Both the position numbers and the translations under genes were made by a program. The notes under the pieces were generated by a model. That model worked only from the letters and a program-made list of their open reading frames with translations. It made no database searches and was not told where the DNA came from. A stretch of DNA of 47,658 nucleotides from Opitutaceae bacterium (GTDB taxonomy: Bacteria > Verrucomicrobiota > Verrucomicrobiia > Opitutales > Opitutaceae): NCBI GenBank assembly GCA_016715765.1, contig JADJZJ010000035.1:1-47658 (forward strand), in the 5' to 3' direction. This document shows, in pieces, positions 33,280-45,283 of this stretch (position 1 is the first letter of the stretch; every line of letters begins with the position of its first letter).

Positions 33280-33767
33280 TCTCCACCTGGGAAAACATCG
33301 CCGACGACCTGCGGGTCGAGATCATCGGCTACGGCGGGCTTCTGAACAGTTTTGCGGAGCAGCAGCGCCTGCTGTTCGCCCGCGACACCAACGGCGTCCT
33401 CCGGGTGAGCACGGAGATCGAGGACCAGCTGCGCGGCCTGTTCGATTCCCGCCAGCACCGCGAACAGGTCGTCGCGGCCTTCGCCGTCGCCCACCAGCGG
33501 CCCGCCGGCGCCACGCTCCGCTCGCTGCTGCCGCTGTTCGACCAGGCGGTGCAGCCGCTGCTGGAGGCCCTGATCAACGAACTAAACGTCCTCATCCACC
33601 GCGTGCGCCGCATGAACCGCCACAATCACGCCCTGCTCGCCCGCGCGGTCAGTTCGCATCGCGAGATCCTCCAGACCCTCCGTCCCGAGGCCTTCACCCA
33701 AACCTACGCCGCCAACGGCCGCGTCGCCGCCGGCCTGCCCGCCGCCACGCTCAAGTCGGCGGGATGA
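33276..33767 (+). CDS. flgN: FlgN-like flagellar chaperone
   Basis: FlgN (163 aa) is the cytoplasmic chaperone of the hook-filament junction proteins FlgK and FlgL, encoded just downstream. The sequence is helical throughout (WENIADDLRVEIIGYGGLLN; LINELNVLIHRVRRMNRHNH; LLARAVSSHREILQTLRPEA). Homologues are poorly conserved; the call rests on size, helix pattern, the NHALLARAVS-type C-terminal helix and position. The ATG overlaps the corrected flgJ stop as ATGA. Confidence 0.82.
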   Translation: MISTWENIADDLRVEIIGYGGLLNSFAEQQRLLFARDTNGVLRVSTEIEDQLRGLFDSRQHREQVVAAFAVAHQRPAGATLRSLLPLFDQAVQPLLEALINELNVLIHRVRRMNRHNHALLARAVSSHREILQTLRPEAFTQTYAANGRVAAGLPAATLKSAG

Positions 33768-33771
33768 TGCC

Positions 33772-33882
33772 GGTAGCGAGTAGTGAGTAGCGGGTAGCGA
33801 GCATACCAAACCAACCAATTCTCCAAAACAGCAAGTCCTGCCAACTACTCGCTACCCACTACCCGCTACTCGCTACTCGCTA
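33772..33882. repeat. Inverted repeat of GTAGCGAGTAG units between flgN and flgK
   Basis: The left arm gtagcgagtagtgagtagcg (33774 on) pairs with the right arm cgctacccactacccgctac and further 'tcgctac' units up to 33882. The loop is about 40 bp, AC-rich. It is a dispersed-repeat type, and could form a strong stem in the mRNA between flgN and flgK. The arms consist of 7-11 bp GTAGCG/GAGTA units, not CRISPR repeats. Confidence 0.7.
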
Positions 33883-33902
33883 CTTTTCTCCCCCCCAACC
33901 CC

Positions 33903-35315
33903 ATGTCCGGCCTCATCTCCACTCTCAATTCCAGCGTCATGGCGCTGTCGGCCCACAGCCGGGCCATCGAGACCACCGGCCGGAATCTCGCCAATGTCAG
34001 CAACCCGGACTATGCGCGCCAGCGCGTGGTTTACGGTGACCGCGGCACGGTCCTGACTCCGCAGGGGGCGCAGAGCCTGGGGCTGGAGGTGCTCTCGGTG
34101 GAGCAGCTGCGCGACGACCTGCTCGACCGCCAGCTCATGCGCGAGATCGCGCTCGGCGGCTTTTCCGAGTCGGTGCAAAAGGCCAGCGCCCGCGCCCAGG
34201 CCGCGCTCGGCCAGGACATTGACGGCAGTGCGGCGCTCGATGCCACCGGCACTGCCGCCGGGGGCGGCATCGCCGCGGCGCTCGACGATTTCTTCAATGC
34301 CTTCCAGGATTTCGCCGGCCGGCCGACCGATTCCGGCGCCCGCCAGACGCTCCTGCAGAAGGCGGCCATCCTGACCGACCGGCTCCAGCAGACGGACCGG
34401 CGCCTCGTGCAGGTGCAGAGCGACCTCGACGCCCAGATCAACTCCGATGTCGGCGGGGCCAACCGCCTGCTCGGCACGATCGCCGAGCTCAACATCCAGA
34501 TCAGCCGCTTCGAGATCAACCATCCCGGCTCCGCCGTGGACCTGCGGGACCAGCGCCAGGCCCGGCTTGAGGAGCTGGCCGAGTTCCTGCCCGTCGAGGT
34601 GCGCGACAACGCGGACGGCCAGTTGCAGGTTTTCACCCGCGCCGCGGACGGCACCGAGGTCGCGCTCATCACTCCGCCCGCGGTCACCGGCCCCGTGGCC
34701 TTCGACGGCACCACGCTCACCGCCGGTGCGCCGGCCGTGGCGCTGGGCACCACCTCGGGTGCGCTCGCCGGCGCCCTGGTGGCGCGCGACGGCGCCGTGC
34801 AAACCCTGCGCAACGAGCTCGATCTGCTCGCCCGCCAGACGGTCACCGCCGTCAACGGCGCCTACAATCCCACCGCCACGGCCGGCGCCGATTTCTTTGC
34901 CGCGGGCGGCCAGGCCGCCGGCACCATCCGGCTGGAAACCGGCCTCACCGCGGCCACGCTGCGCGCCGGCACCGGCGCCGCGGGCGACAACTCGCTGGCC
35001 CTCGCCGTCAGCGCCCTGGCGACCAGGTCCTTTGCCACCGCCGGCGGCGATTTCATCGACGGCACGCTCGGCCAGTTCTACAGCCGCACGGTCAGCGGCC
35101 TCGGCGAGACCCTCGCCAGCGCCGAGGCCCGCGCCGACGACCAGACCGGCATCCGCCAGCTCATCCGCAACCAGCGCGACGCCGTGAGCGGCGTTTCGCT
35201 CGACGAGGAGATGGCCGACCTCGTGCGCTACCAGCGCGCCTACCAGGCCGCGTCCCGGGTGTTTTCGGTCGTGGACGACCTGCTCGACACCGTGGTCAAC
35301 AACCTGGGCCGCTGA
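33903..35315 (+). CDS. flgK: Hook-filament junction protein FlgK (HAP1)
   Basis: FlgK (470 aa) joins hook and filament. N-terminal motif TTGRNLANVSNPDYARQRVV, then SVEQLRDDLLDRQLMREI, LNIQISRFEINHPGSAVDLR with DQRQARLEELAEFLPVEV, and the C-terminal SGVSLDEEMADLVRYQRAYQ with AASRVFSVVDDLLDTVVN. All are typical of FlgK. The leader is 'tttctcccccccaacccc', without a Shine-Dalgarno. Confidence 0.97.
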   Translation: MSGLISTLNSSVMALSAHSRAIETTGRNLANVSNPDYARQRVVYGDRGTVLTPQGAQSLGLEVLSVEQLRDDLLDRQLMREIALGGFSESVQKASARAQAALGQDIDGSAALDATGTAAGGGIAAALDDFFNAFQDFAGRPTDSGARQTLLQKAAILTDRLQQTDRRLVQVQSDLDAQINSDVGGANRLLGTIAELNIQISRFEINHPGSAVDLRDQRQARLEELAEFLPVEVRDNADGQLQVFTRAADGTEVALITPPAVTGPVAFDGTTLTAGAPAVALGTTSGALAGALVARDGAVQTLRNELDLLARQTVTAVNGAYNPTATAGADFFAAGGQAAGTIRLETGLTAATLRAGTGAAGDNSLALAVSALATRSFATAGGDFIDGTLGQFYSRTVSGLGETLASAEARADDQTGIRQLIRNQRDAVSGVSLDEEMADLVRYQRAYQAASRVFSVVDDLLDTVVNNLGR

Positions 35316-35329
35316 CTTCACCCCCCGCC

Positions 35330-36226
35330 ATGCGCATCGCCTCCAACACCGTTTCCGAAACGATCGTCCGCCAGATCCAGCAGCTCGCGGTCCAGCAGTC
35401 GCGCCTGCAGACGCAGGTGGCCACCGGCCAGCGCATCGCGCAGCCCGGCGACGATGCGGCCGCCGCCGGCCGCGTGCTCAACTACCAGAGCGCCGGCCGC
35501 CGCGCCGCGCAGTACCTGCGCAACGCCGACCGCGCCCTCGAGCTCAGCCAGGCCTCCTATTCCACCCTCGCCCAGATCAAGACCATTTCCGACCGTGCCG
35601 GCGAACTCGGCACGCTCGGCCAGGGTGCCTCCAGCCCCGAGGCGCGCGGCGCCTACGCGGCGGAGGTCAACCAGCTCCTCGAGCAGCTCGGGCAACTGGG
35701 CAACGCCAAGCTGGGCAACGACCACCTGTTCGCCGGCACCGCCCTCGACCAGTCCGCGTTCACCTTCACGCGCGATGCGAACGGCCGGATGACGGCCGCG
35801 GCGTATGCCGGCAACACCGACGCCATGCTCGTGCCGCTTTCCGACACCGCCAACCTGGCGCCGCTCACCTCCAGCACCACCAACCAGGCCCTGGGCGGAT
35901 TCATGAACCAGCTCGTCGCCCTGCGCGACGCCCTCACCGCCGGCGACAGCGTCGCGCTCACCGCGGCGCAGACCGGGCTCATGGCCAGCGAGGATTTGCT
36001 CGTGTCCGCCCTGGCCGAGCACGGCGCCGTCCAGATGCGCATCGAGGTGAACCGCGCGCAGCAGGTGGACCTCGCCGACAGCATCGAGAACCTCGTCTCC
36101 GGCGAGACCTCCGCCGACCTGCCCGAGACCATCGTGCGGCTCAACCAGTCGCTGACCGCCTACCAGGCCGCCCTCCAGTCCTCCGCCAGCATCATGCGCA
36201 TCTCCCTGCTCGATTACATCCAATAA
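35330..36226 (+). CDS. flgL: Hook-filament junction protein FlgL (HAP3)
   Basis: FlgL (298 aa) is the second junction protein and is flagellin-like at its ends. N-terminal RIASNTVSETIVRQIQQLAV with GQRIAQPGDDAAAAGRVLNY; a middle NAKLGNDHLFAGTALDQSAF, which is a FlgL hallmark; C-terminal LNQSLTAYQAALQSSASIMR and ISLLDYI. It lies between flgK and fliW, as in many genomes. Confidence 0.95.
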   Translation: MRIASNTVSETIVRQIQQLAVQQSRLQTQVATGQRIAQPGDDAAAAGRVLNYQSAGRRAAQYLRNADRALELSQASYSTLAQIKTISDRAGELGTLGQGASSPEARGAYAAEVNQLLEQLGQLGNAKLGNDHLFAGTALDQSAFTFTRDANGRMTAAAYAGNTDAMLVPLSDTANLAPLTSSTTNQALGGFMNQLVALRDALTAGDSVALTAAQTGLMASEDLLVSALAEHGAVQMRIEVNRAQQVDLADSIENLVSGETSADLPETIVRLNQSLTAYQAALQSSASIMRISLLDYIQ

Positions 36227-36243
36227 CCCGTCCCGCCCCCGTC

Positions 36244-36708
36244 ATGAAAGTCTTCCCCGACCTCGTCCCGCTCGCCAGTGACACCGTTGCCGACCACCGC
36301 TTTGCGCTCCCCCAGGGGCTGGTCGGCTTCAAGGACTACACGCGTGGCGAACTGCACTACACGCCCGATCAGCTGCCCTTCCTCTGGCTGCGCCTGCACG
36401 GCCTGGGCGACCCCGTCCATTTCATCGTCATCGAGCCGGGCGGCCTCGTGCCCGACTACGAGCTGGAGATCTTCGACGAGGACGCCGCCAGCCTCGAACT
36501 CCGTGATCCCGGCGATGCGCTCGTCCTCAACATCGTCAACCTGCGCCAGCAGCAGCCCGTGGAGGCCACGGTCAACCTCATCGGCCCCATCGTGGTGAAC
36601 CGCCGCACGCATGTCGGCCGGCAGCTCGTCATCGCGAACTATTCCCGCTACAGCGCCCATCACCTGCTCGTGGACCGTTCCGCGGCCGCGCTGAGCATCA
36701 CCGCCTGA
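36244..36708 (+). CDS. fliW: Flagellar assembly factor FliW
   Basis: FliW (154 aa) binds both flagellin and CsrA, releasing CsrA when flagellin accumulates. Conserved segments: FALPQGLVGFKDYT, FLWLRLHGLGDPVHFIVIEP, DALVLNIVNLRQQQPVEATV, NLIGPIVVNRRTHVGRQLV. It is placed directly before csrA and flagellin, the classic FliW-CsrA-Hag module. Confidence 0.95.
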   Translation: MKVFPDLVPLASDTVADHRFALPQGLVGFKDYTRGELHYTPDQLPFLWLRLHGLGDPVHFIVIEPGGLVPDYELEIFDEDAASLELRDPGDALVLNIVNLRQQQPVEATVNLIGPIVVNRRTHVGRQLVIANYSRYSAHHLLVDRSAAALSITA

Positions 36709-36722
36709 CCGGGGAAACCGCC

Positions 36723-37028
36723 ATGCTTGTACTCTCCCGCAAGGTCAACGAGGCGATCGTCATCGGCCAGGGCATCGAGATCCGGATCAACCGCATCGAC
36801 GGCGACACCGTGAAGATCGGCATCGTCGCCCCGCGCGAGGTCCCGGTCTTCCGCAAGGAGGTCCAGACCGCGATCGCCGCGACCAACCAGGCCGCCGCCT
36901 TCAAGTCCATTTCCGGCCAGACCATGCCCGGTCTCGCCGTCCTGCCGAAGCTCGCCCGCCAGGGCGGCGGTTCGGCCCCGTCCTTTGTCCCCGCCCAGCC
37001 GCCACTCCCAACCCCCTCCCGTCCATGA
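36723..37028 (+). CDS. csrA: Carbon storage regulator CsrA with C-terminal extension
   Basis: CsrA (101 aa) is an RNA-binding repressor of translation that recognises GGA motifs. The normal core MLVLSRKVNEAIVIGQGIEI, DTVKIGIVAPREVPVFRKEV is present, including the key Arg. CsrA is usually 60-75 aa; here the frame continues about 35 residues into a Gly/Pro-rich tail (GGGSAPSFVPAQPPLPTPSR) and its stop overlaps the flagellin start. The tail is encoded by C-rich DNA that looks like the untranslated leaders elsewhere in the window. Confidence 0.94.
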   Translation: MLVLSRKVNEAIVIGQGIEIRINRIDGDTVKIGIVAPREVPVFRKEVQTAIAATNQAAAFKSISGQTMPGLAVLPKLARQGGGSAPSFVPAQPPLPTPSRP

Positions 37029-37903
37029 GCGTCATCAACACCAATCCCCACGCCCTCGCCGGCGCCCGCCACCTCAACCACAGCCAGGAGATGCTCGGCC
37101 GCTCGCTGAACCGGCTTTCCTCCGGCTCGAAGATCGTCAACCCGTCCGACGACGCCGCCGGCCTCGCCGTCTCGGAAAAGCTCGCCGCGCAGAACCGGCG
37201 GGTCAGCGCCGCGACCACCAACGTGCAGAATGCCATCTCCTATGTGCAGACGGCCGACGGCTTCATGGGCGGCATGACGAAGATCCTCTCCCGCATGAGC
37301 GAGCTGGCGATCCTCGCGAAGGACGTGACGAAGAACACGACCGACATCGCCCTCTACCAGCAGGAATTCACCGCGCTCCAGGACCAGCTCCGCGCCACGG
37401 TCGGCGGCACCACGGCGGAGATCGGCGGCACGGCGGACGTCGCGACCCCGCTCGGGGCGTTCAACGGCATCACCCTGTTCGGCGACAACGCCGCCGGCCT
37501 CACCGTGACCATCGGGCAGGCCGTGGGCCAGGACATGGTCATCGCCGGCGCGAACCTTCGCGACGGGGCGATGCTCGGCATCATCAACCAGGACGCCGCC
37601 GGGGCGTACGACCTCATGATCGACGATCCCGCCGCCATCGCCAACATCACCGCGGCGATCCAGGACGTCGCCACCGAGCGCGCCTCCCTCGGCGCCTCGC
37701 AGTCGCGGTTGGAACTGGCGGCCTCCACCCTGATGATCGAGTTCGAGAATCTCGAGGCGGCCATCTCCCGCATCCGCGACGTCGATGTCGCCTCGGAATC
37801 CACCCAGCTCGCCAAGTACAACATCCTGGTGCAGTCCGGCACGGCGATGCTCGCCCAGGCCAACCAGACGCCGCAGAGCGTGTTGCGGTTGCTGCAGCAG
37901 TGA
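37025..37903 (+). CDS. fliC: Flagellin
   Basis: Flagellin (292 aa) forms the filament. N-terminal D0/D1: SVINTNPHALAGARHLNHSQ, LNRLSSGSKIVNPSDDAAGL, ISYVQTADGFMGGM. C-terminal D1/D0: LEAAISRIRDVDVASESTQL, AKYNILVQSGTAMLAQANQT, PQSVLRLLQQ. The central variable domain is very small. The ATG overlaps the csrA stop (ATGA), so flagellin translation may be coupled to csrA. I find no clear sigma-28 promoter directly upstream. fliD and fliS are not nearby. Confidence 0.97.
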   Translation: MSVINTNPHALAGARHLNHSQEMLGRSLNRLSSGSKIVNPSDDAAGLAVSEKLAAQNRRVSAATTNVQNAISYVQTADGFMGGMTKILSRMSELAILAKDVTKNTTDIALYQQEFTALQDQLRATVGGTTAEIGGTADVATPLGAFNGITLFGDNAAGLTVTIGQAVGQDMVIAGANLRDGAMLGIINQDAAGAYDLMIDDPAAIANITAAIQDVATERASLGASQSRLELAASTLMIEFENLEAAISRIRDVDVASESTQLAKYNILVQSGTAMLAQANQTPQSVLRLLQQ

Positions 37904-38653
37904 GGCGGCACGGCGGCGGCTGAGGCCACCGCCGAACGCTGAACGTTTAACTTTTAACGCTGAACGCTGAAGTGTCGGATGTAGGGCGGGGTCTCCGAAC
38001 CCCGCCTGGGGGCGCGACCAGCCTGCCCTCCGTAGGCCTAGCGAAGGAGGGCCCTCGGTCGGAATTCCTCGCAAACTCCAAGGCGGGAGAAAGAGAAAGA
38101 GCCGGAACGATTCAGTCGGCAGTAGGCAGGGAGCTTGCTCCCGCTCTGAAAGCGCCAGCAAGCTGGCGGCCTACCGGAAAACTGTTCGGTTTCGCAACCA
38201 TCGAGGCAGTTCCGCGCCGACTGAATCGTCCGGTTAAGAGAACGAGAAAGATTGGATTCTAGCTGGGAGTACAAAAGGCGGGGTTCGGAGACCCCGCCCT
38301 ACATCCGATTCCAACGCCCGGCGGCCTGCGATGTAGCTGCGAGCGTGAGCGAGTGGATGATTGGATGGCCCTCAATGTCACGGACCGCGCTTCTGCCTCC
38401 GGGTTTTCCCATCGGACTTCGACGTTCAGCGTTTCATTTCCGTCTCATCATTTCCACTCGCTCACGCTCGTAGTCACACGGACACAGCCATTCCGCTTCC
38501 GGCACTTAAGCGTTAAACGTTAAAAGTTGAGCGTTGAGCGTTCCGGTCCGACGCAGCCCTTCCACTCGCTGACGCTCGTAGCTACCGCCGCTCTCCACCT
38601 GGATGTTGGGCGTTGAATGTTGGATGTTGGAAGTTCCGGCCACCGGCCGGCCG
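37904..38653. repeat. Repeat-rich gene-free region after flagellin
   Basis: Nested inverted repeats around a MITE-like element. Arms include acgtttaacttttaacgctg (37944 on) with gcgttaaacgttaaaagttg (38509 on), gtagggcggggtctccgaac (37981 on) with gttcggagaccccgccctac (38283 on), and gtagctgcgagcgtgagcga (38332 on) with ccactcgctcacgctcgtag (38454 on); another copy of the last is at 38561. 38602-38635 holds 'gttgggcgttgaatgttgga' units. No coding frame is credible. Confidence 0.75.
38102..38233. mobile_element. MITE-like element, second copy (inverted)
   Basis: Ends CCGGAACGATTCAG (38102-38115) and CTGAATCGTCCGG (38221-38233) are inverted repeats. The interior is the reverse complement of the fliN-fliO copy, with small differences. 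AAGAG occurs directly before it and again two bases after it (TTAAGAG), a possible imperfect 5-bp duplication. It has no transposase gene. Confidence 0.72.
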
Positions 38654-42235
<3,582 letters not shown>

Positions 42236-42340
42236 ATGGGAGTAAGCGGACACCGAGAATGTTGTCAGGGCCACGGGCGGCAATGGCCAACATGCCGCCC
42301 CCCGTGAAATTACGGACCGGCCCGCAACGGCCGAAACCGG

Positions 42341-42538
42341 CTAACGCGCCGCTCGCGGCCGGCCGGCCGGGGTCGGTCCGGGGAACCGGGTGCGCATCGG
42401 CAGGGGATCGAAGATCGTGCGCGGATTGAGCAGACCCGGGGGCAAAAACACCACCCGGCCCCAGGTCAGGTCGCGCGCCCGGCGCGGCACGGACTGGATG
42501 CAGCCTTGGAGGAAGGGCAGCGGATGGGGCGAGTTCAT
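42341..42538 (-). CDS. 65-aa hypothetical protein behind a sigma-28-like promoter
   Basis: The frame begins MNSPHPLPFLQGCIQSVPRR, continues RDLTWGRVVFLPPGLLNPRT and ends in a Pro/Arg-rich tail. Third codon positions are strongly G/C, as in the real genes here. The ATG (42538) is a few bases after a predicted sigma-28 start point, the same close placement as at other flagellar promoters. I recognise no family; it is not FlgM-like. It ends about 105 bp before the sensor kinase start on the same strand and may be cotranscribed with it. Confidence 0.5.
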   Translation of the reverse strand: MNSPHPLPFLQGCIQSVPRRARDLTWGRVVFLPPGLLNPRTIFDPLPMRTRFPGPTPAGRPRAAR

Positions 42539-42546
42539 ACCATTCG

Positions 42547-42573
42547 GTATCGGCCCAGTCGGGGCCGACTTGA
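42547..42573 (-). promoter_or_regulatory. Sigma-28-like promoter of the 65-codon ORF
   Basis: Minus strand: TCAA (42573-42570), 15 bp, GCCGATAC (42554-42547). Extended similarity to the promoter at 6056-6082 is clear: TTAAGTCG...GGGCCGATAAC against TCAAGTCG...GGGCCGATACC. The start point would be near 42540, two bases before the ATG. Confidence 0.6.
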
Positions 42574-42598
42574 CGGGCAAAAATGACATTTTTGCCGC
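42574..42598. promoter_or_regulatory. Palindrome CGGGCAAAAATG-ACATTTTTGCCGCG
   Basis: An interrupted palindrome with arms GGCAAAAATG and CATTTTTGCC, directly upstream of the -35 of the sigma-28-like promoter. The outer bases (GGCAAA, TTTGCC) resemble the flagellar enhancer sites but the spacing is wider. No sigma-54 promoter is seen at the expected distance on either strand, so it may bind a different dimer or serve as an operator. Confidence 0.4.
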
Positions 42599-42623
42599 GC
42601 AGCCTGGTGGCACCGGCTCGATT

Positions 42624-42683
42624 GTAGGAGCGGCTTTATGCCGCGATGTTGCGCCCCCGATCGCGGCGTAAAGCCGCTCCTAC
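42624..42683. repeat. Large palindrome GTAGGAGCGGCTTTA downstream of GH78 gene
   Basis: Arms gtaggagcggctttatgccg and cggcgtaaagccgctcctac form an almost perfect 60-bp hairpin 22 bp after the GH78 stop (minus strand). It resembles REP-type extragenic palindromes known from other bacteria (for example the Pseudomonas type). It may end the GH78 transcript, though it has no T-run. Confidence 0.7.
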
Positions 42684-42705
42684 AGTTCGAACCATTCGAT
42701 TCCGG

Positions 42706-45239
42706 CTATACCTTGCGCAAGTGCAGTTCTATCGGTCGGCCCGAGGGCAGGGTGTAACGGCGCAGACCGGCCGGGGCCTGGCCAGGAGACGGAGCGAGAT
42801 CGACCCGTTCCCCGCGCGGGATAACGAGCTCGGCCTCACAGCCGTCCGGAATCTCCAGCGTGAGCTGCCGGTTGCCGCGACGGCCCGCCGCCTTGAAATG
42901 GATCGGGCCGTGCACGGTGCGGGCGGTGAGGCTCAGGTCGGTGAGGTCCGCCAGTTGCGGCCGGATCTCGGCGCGCGCAAATCCCGGGGCCACCGGACGG
43001 ATGCCGGCGAGCGCGTGGTAGGTGATGTAGACCGGTACCACCGGGCAATGGCTCCATTGCTGATTGGAGTCGTGCCGCGCCTCCCAGTCCTCCTGCAGGG
43101 TGTTGTTCTCGATGACGGAGGCCATCGTCGCCCAGCGGTGGCGCAGGTCGTGGACGATCACATCGGCCCGCCCGCCCTTGGCCAGGGCCCAGAGGCGCCA
43201 GCAGGCGTTCGCGGGGAAGGACAGGCCCAGCTCCGGTGGGCACTCCGCGAGCATCTGCAGGACGGCCTTGGTGCGTCCGCCCGGGCATTGGTCAAACATC
43301 ACCGCCGTGGCGAGGGAGCGGTCGCAGCAGCGGACGGCTTTTTCCTCCGCGAGCCACGGCCGGTTGTTCACGAAGAGCTGGCGTTCCGGATCCCAGAAAC
43401 GCGCGACGGCCTTGCGCCGGAGCGTGCGGCCGAACTTCCGCACGGCGGCGGCGCGGTCGCCATCGCCCATCGCCTCGCAGATCGGCGCGAGCGCATGCTC
43501 CAGCATCGCGGCGGCGTAGAGGTTGAACGCGCATTGCTTGTGCCGCTGCTGCTGGTAGGCGATGTGGTCGATCCAGACCGAGGGGATGCCGAGGTTTTCC
43601 ACGGCGAGCAGTCCGTGCGCGTCGAGGATCGTCGGCAGGAAGTCCGCGAACCGCAGGAGCCGCGGGTACGGCTCGCGCAGGGCGTCGAGGTCGCCGGTGT
43701 AAAGATAATGGTGCCAGCAGTCGAAGTTGAACCCGACGCTGTGGTCGAGGATCGGACCCCAGCCGGTGAGGTCCAGCTGCCGCTCCACGAGCCGCGCGAG
43801 CCGGTCGAAGCCCGGCCAGCAGTCGAGGAAGAAACCCTCCTTGGTCAGGCCCTGGCTGTAGGTGGCGAGGAAGCGCGCGGGCAGGCGCGTGTCGCCCGTG
43901 CCGAGGTAAATCGCGTGCAGCTGGTGGCCGCAGTCGCCGCTGTACTGCTGGCGTTCGCGGGCCATGCCGTCCACGAGCGTCTCCTGCGCGCAGTTGCGCA
44001 GGGTGTTGACCGTGGCGTCCAGCAGCCGTTGCAGGGCGGGCTCGCCGACCCGCAATTCCGGCTGGTGGGGCCAGGGGAAGAAACGCCGGCGCACGCCGAT
44101 CCGGCTGAGCCGCACGCGCCCGCGGCCGCCGTGCACGTGAAACTGCAGCCAGCGCAGGCTCTCGAAATCGAAGGTCTCGAAATGGTTCACACCTTCGCGG
44201 CAGGTGAAGCGCGTCCATGATTCGAAATGCGTGTTCAGCAGCGGCGGACCATCGGGGTGGTGCGCCTCGTGCACGAGCATTTCCACCACCGTGCCGGCGG
44301 GCGCCTCGAGGGTGAACTGCGGCCAGCCCACGACCTGTTCGGCGAACTCGAAGGTCAGCAGGGCGCCGCGTCCGGGTTGCAGTTCCACTTCCCAGGCGGC
44401 GGCGCCCTCCACCGTCAAGGGGGTCGCGACCGGACCGGCATTTTGCATCGTCCGGTAGGCGTTTGGGGGGCGGCACTCAAAATATTCGCGCACCGGGCGC
44501 AGCCATTCCAGCCAGCGGCTGTCGGAAAGATGGCTGATGCCGACCGGTTCCTCGTGCATCATCGGGACGCTCCGCGCCCGCAGCCGGGCGTCGGCCGGAC
44601 CGCCCGGGCCAGGTCCCAGGTGTATTCGGTGAAACGGGTGTTGAGTGCGGGCTGGTTGGGCGAGCCCACCAGGTCCATGGCCGGCAGCCAGTCGGGTCCG
44701 GGGACAAACGACGGCTCGCTCCAGCCGTAAGGGTAGAGGTTGGCGTCGAACTCCTCCTGCAGGGCGCGGATGTACCAGCGCTTGTAATGCCCCGGGGTCC
44801 ACGCGCGGCAGAGGTGCGCGAGCCACGAGGGGCCGGTGCTGACGACCTGCACGGCGCCGGCGGCGTCTTCCAGTTCGAGCCGGCACAGGAACCCCGGCTT
44901 GCCCAGCGGCCAGGTGCCGTCGCCGTGGCCGTAGTAGAGGACGGTGACGGCGAGGACATTTTCGCCGGCCCGCAGGTGGGCGGTGAGATCGAGCGGGTCG
45001 GCCTCGGGCCAGCGCGGATCGGACGGCGCCGGGCCCCATTGGATCCGCCGGCCGTTCACCTCGAGCCGGTACCGGCTGTCGGCGGCGATCCACCCCGTGG
45101 CGCGCCGCGGCGGAGCGGTGAGGGTCACCGTCCGGCGGAAGAGCACGAACGTGCAGGGCAGGCAACGTTCGCACGGATACCAGATCCACTTCGCCGGTTC
45201 GAGGTCCGGCAGTTCCAAGGCTGCAGGTTTGATGGGCAT
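42706..45239 (-). CDS. GH78-type alpha-L-rhamnosidase-like glycoside hydrolase (one frameshift)
   Basis: About 844 aa corrected. The N-terminal beta-sandwich part starts MPIKPAALELPDLEPAKWIW and holds an ADSRYRLEVNGRRIQWGPAP sugar-binding-like stretch. The central region has FEFAEQVVGWPQFTLEAPAG. The alpha/alpha-barrel has VDGMARERQQYSGDCGHQLH, aligned with the GH78 acid motif (D-x-P-x-R-E), and later W-D/W-rich segments. The frame breaks near 44590-44592, where one missing base would join LARAVRP to DARLRARSVPMMHEEP. No signal peptide is apparent, so it may act on imported oligosaccharides. Substrate is inferred from family only. Confidence 0.8.
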
Positions 45240-45283
45240 GGGCGGGTGCCTTGATCGCAGCGGCTGCTGGCGGGAGCAACGAT

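Noticed and set aside
32949..33767. A single 272-aa FlgJ-FlgN fusion protein
   Set aside because: The middle (residues about 88-108) is meaningless in that frame, while removing one G restores a normal FlgJ end and an ATGA overlap with flgN.
33772..33882. CRISPR-like array of GTAGCG units
   Set aside because: Units are 7-11 bp, irregular and inverted, with no spacers; a dispersed inverted repeat fits better.
42441..42458. Minus-strand GG-N10-GC (GGTGGTGTTTTTGC) as a sigma-54 promoter for the sensor kinase
   Set aside because: The -24 element departs from TGGCAY, it lies inside the 65-codon frame and about 200 bp from the start, unlike the tight geometry of the other sites.
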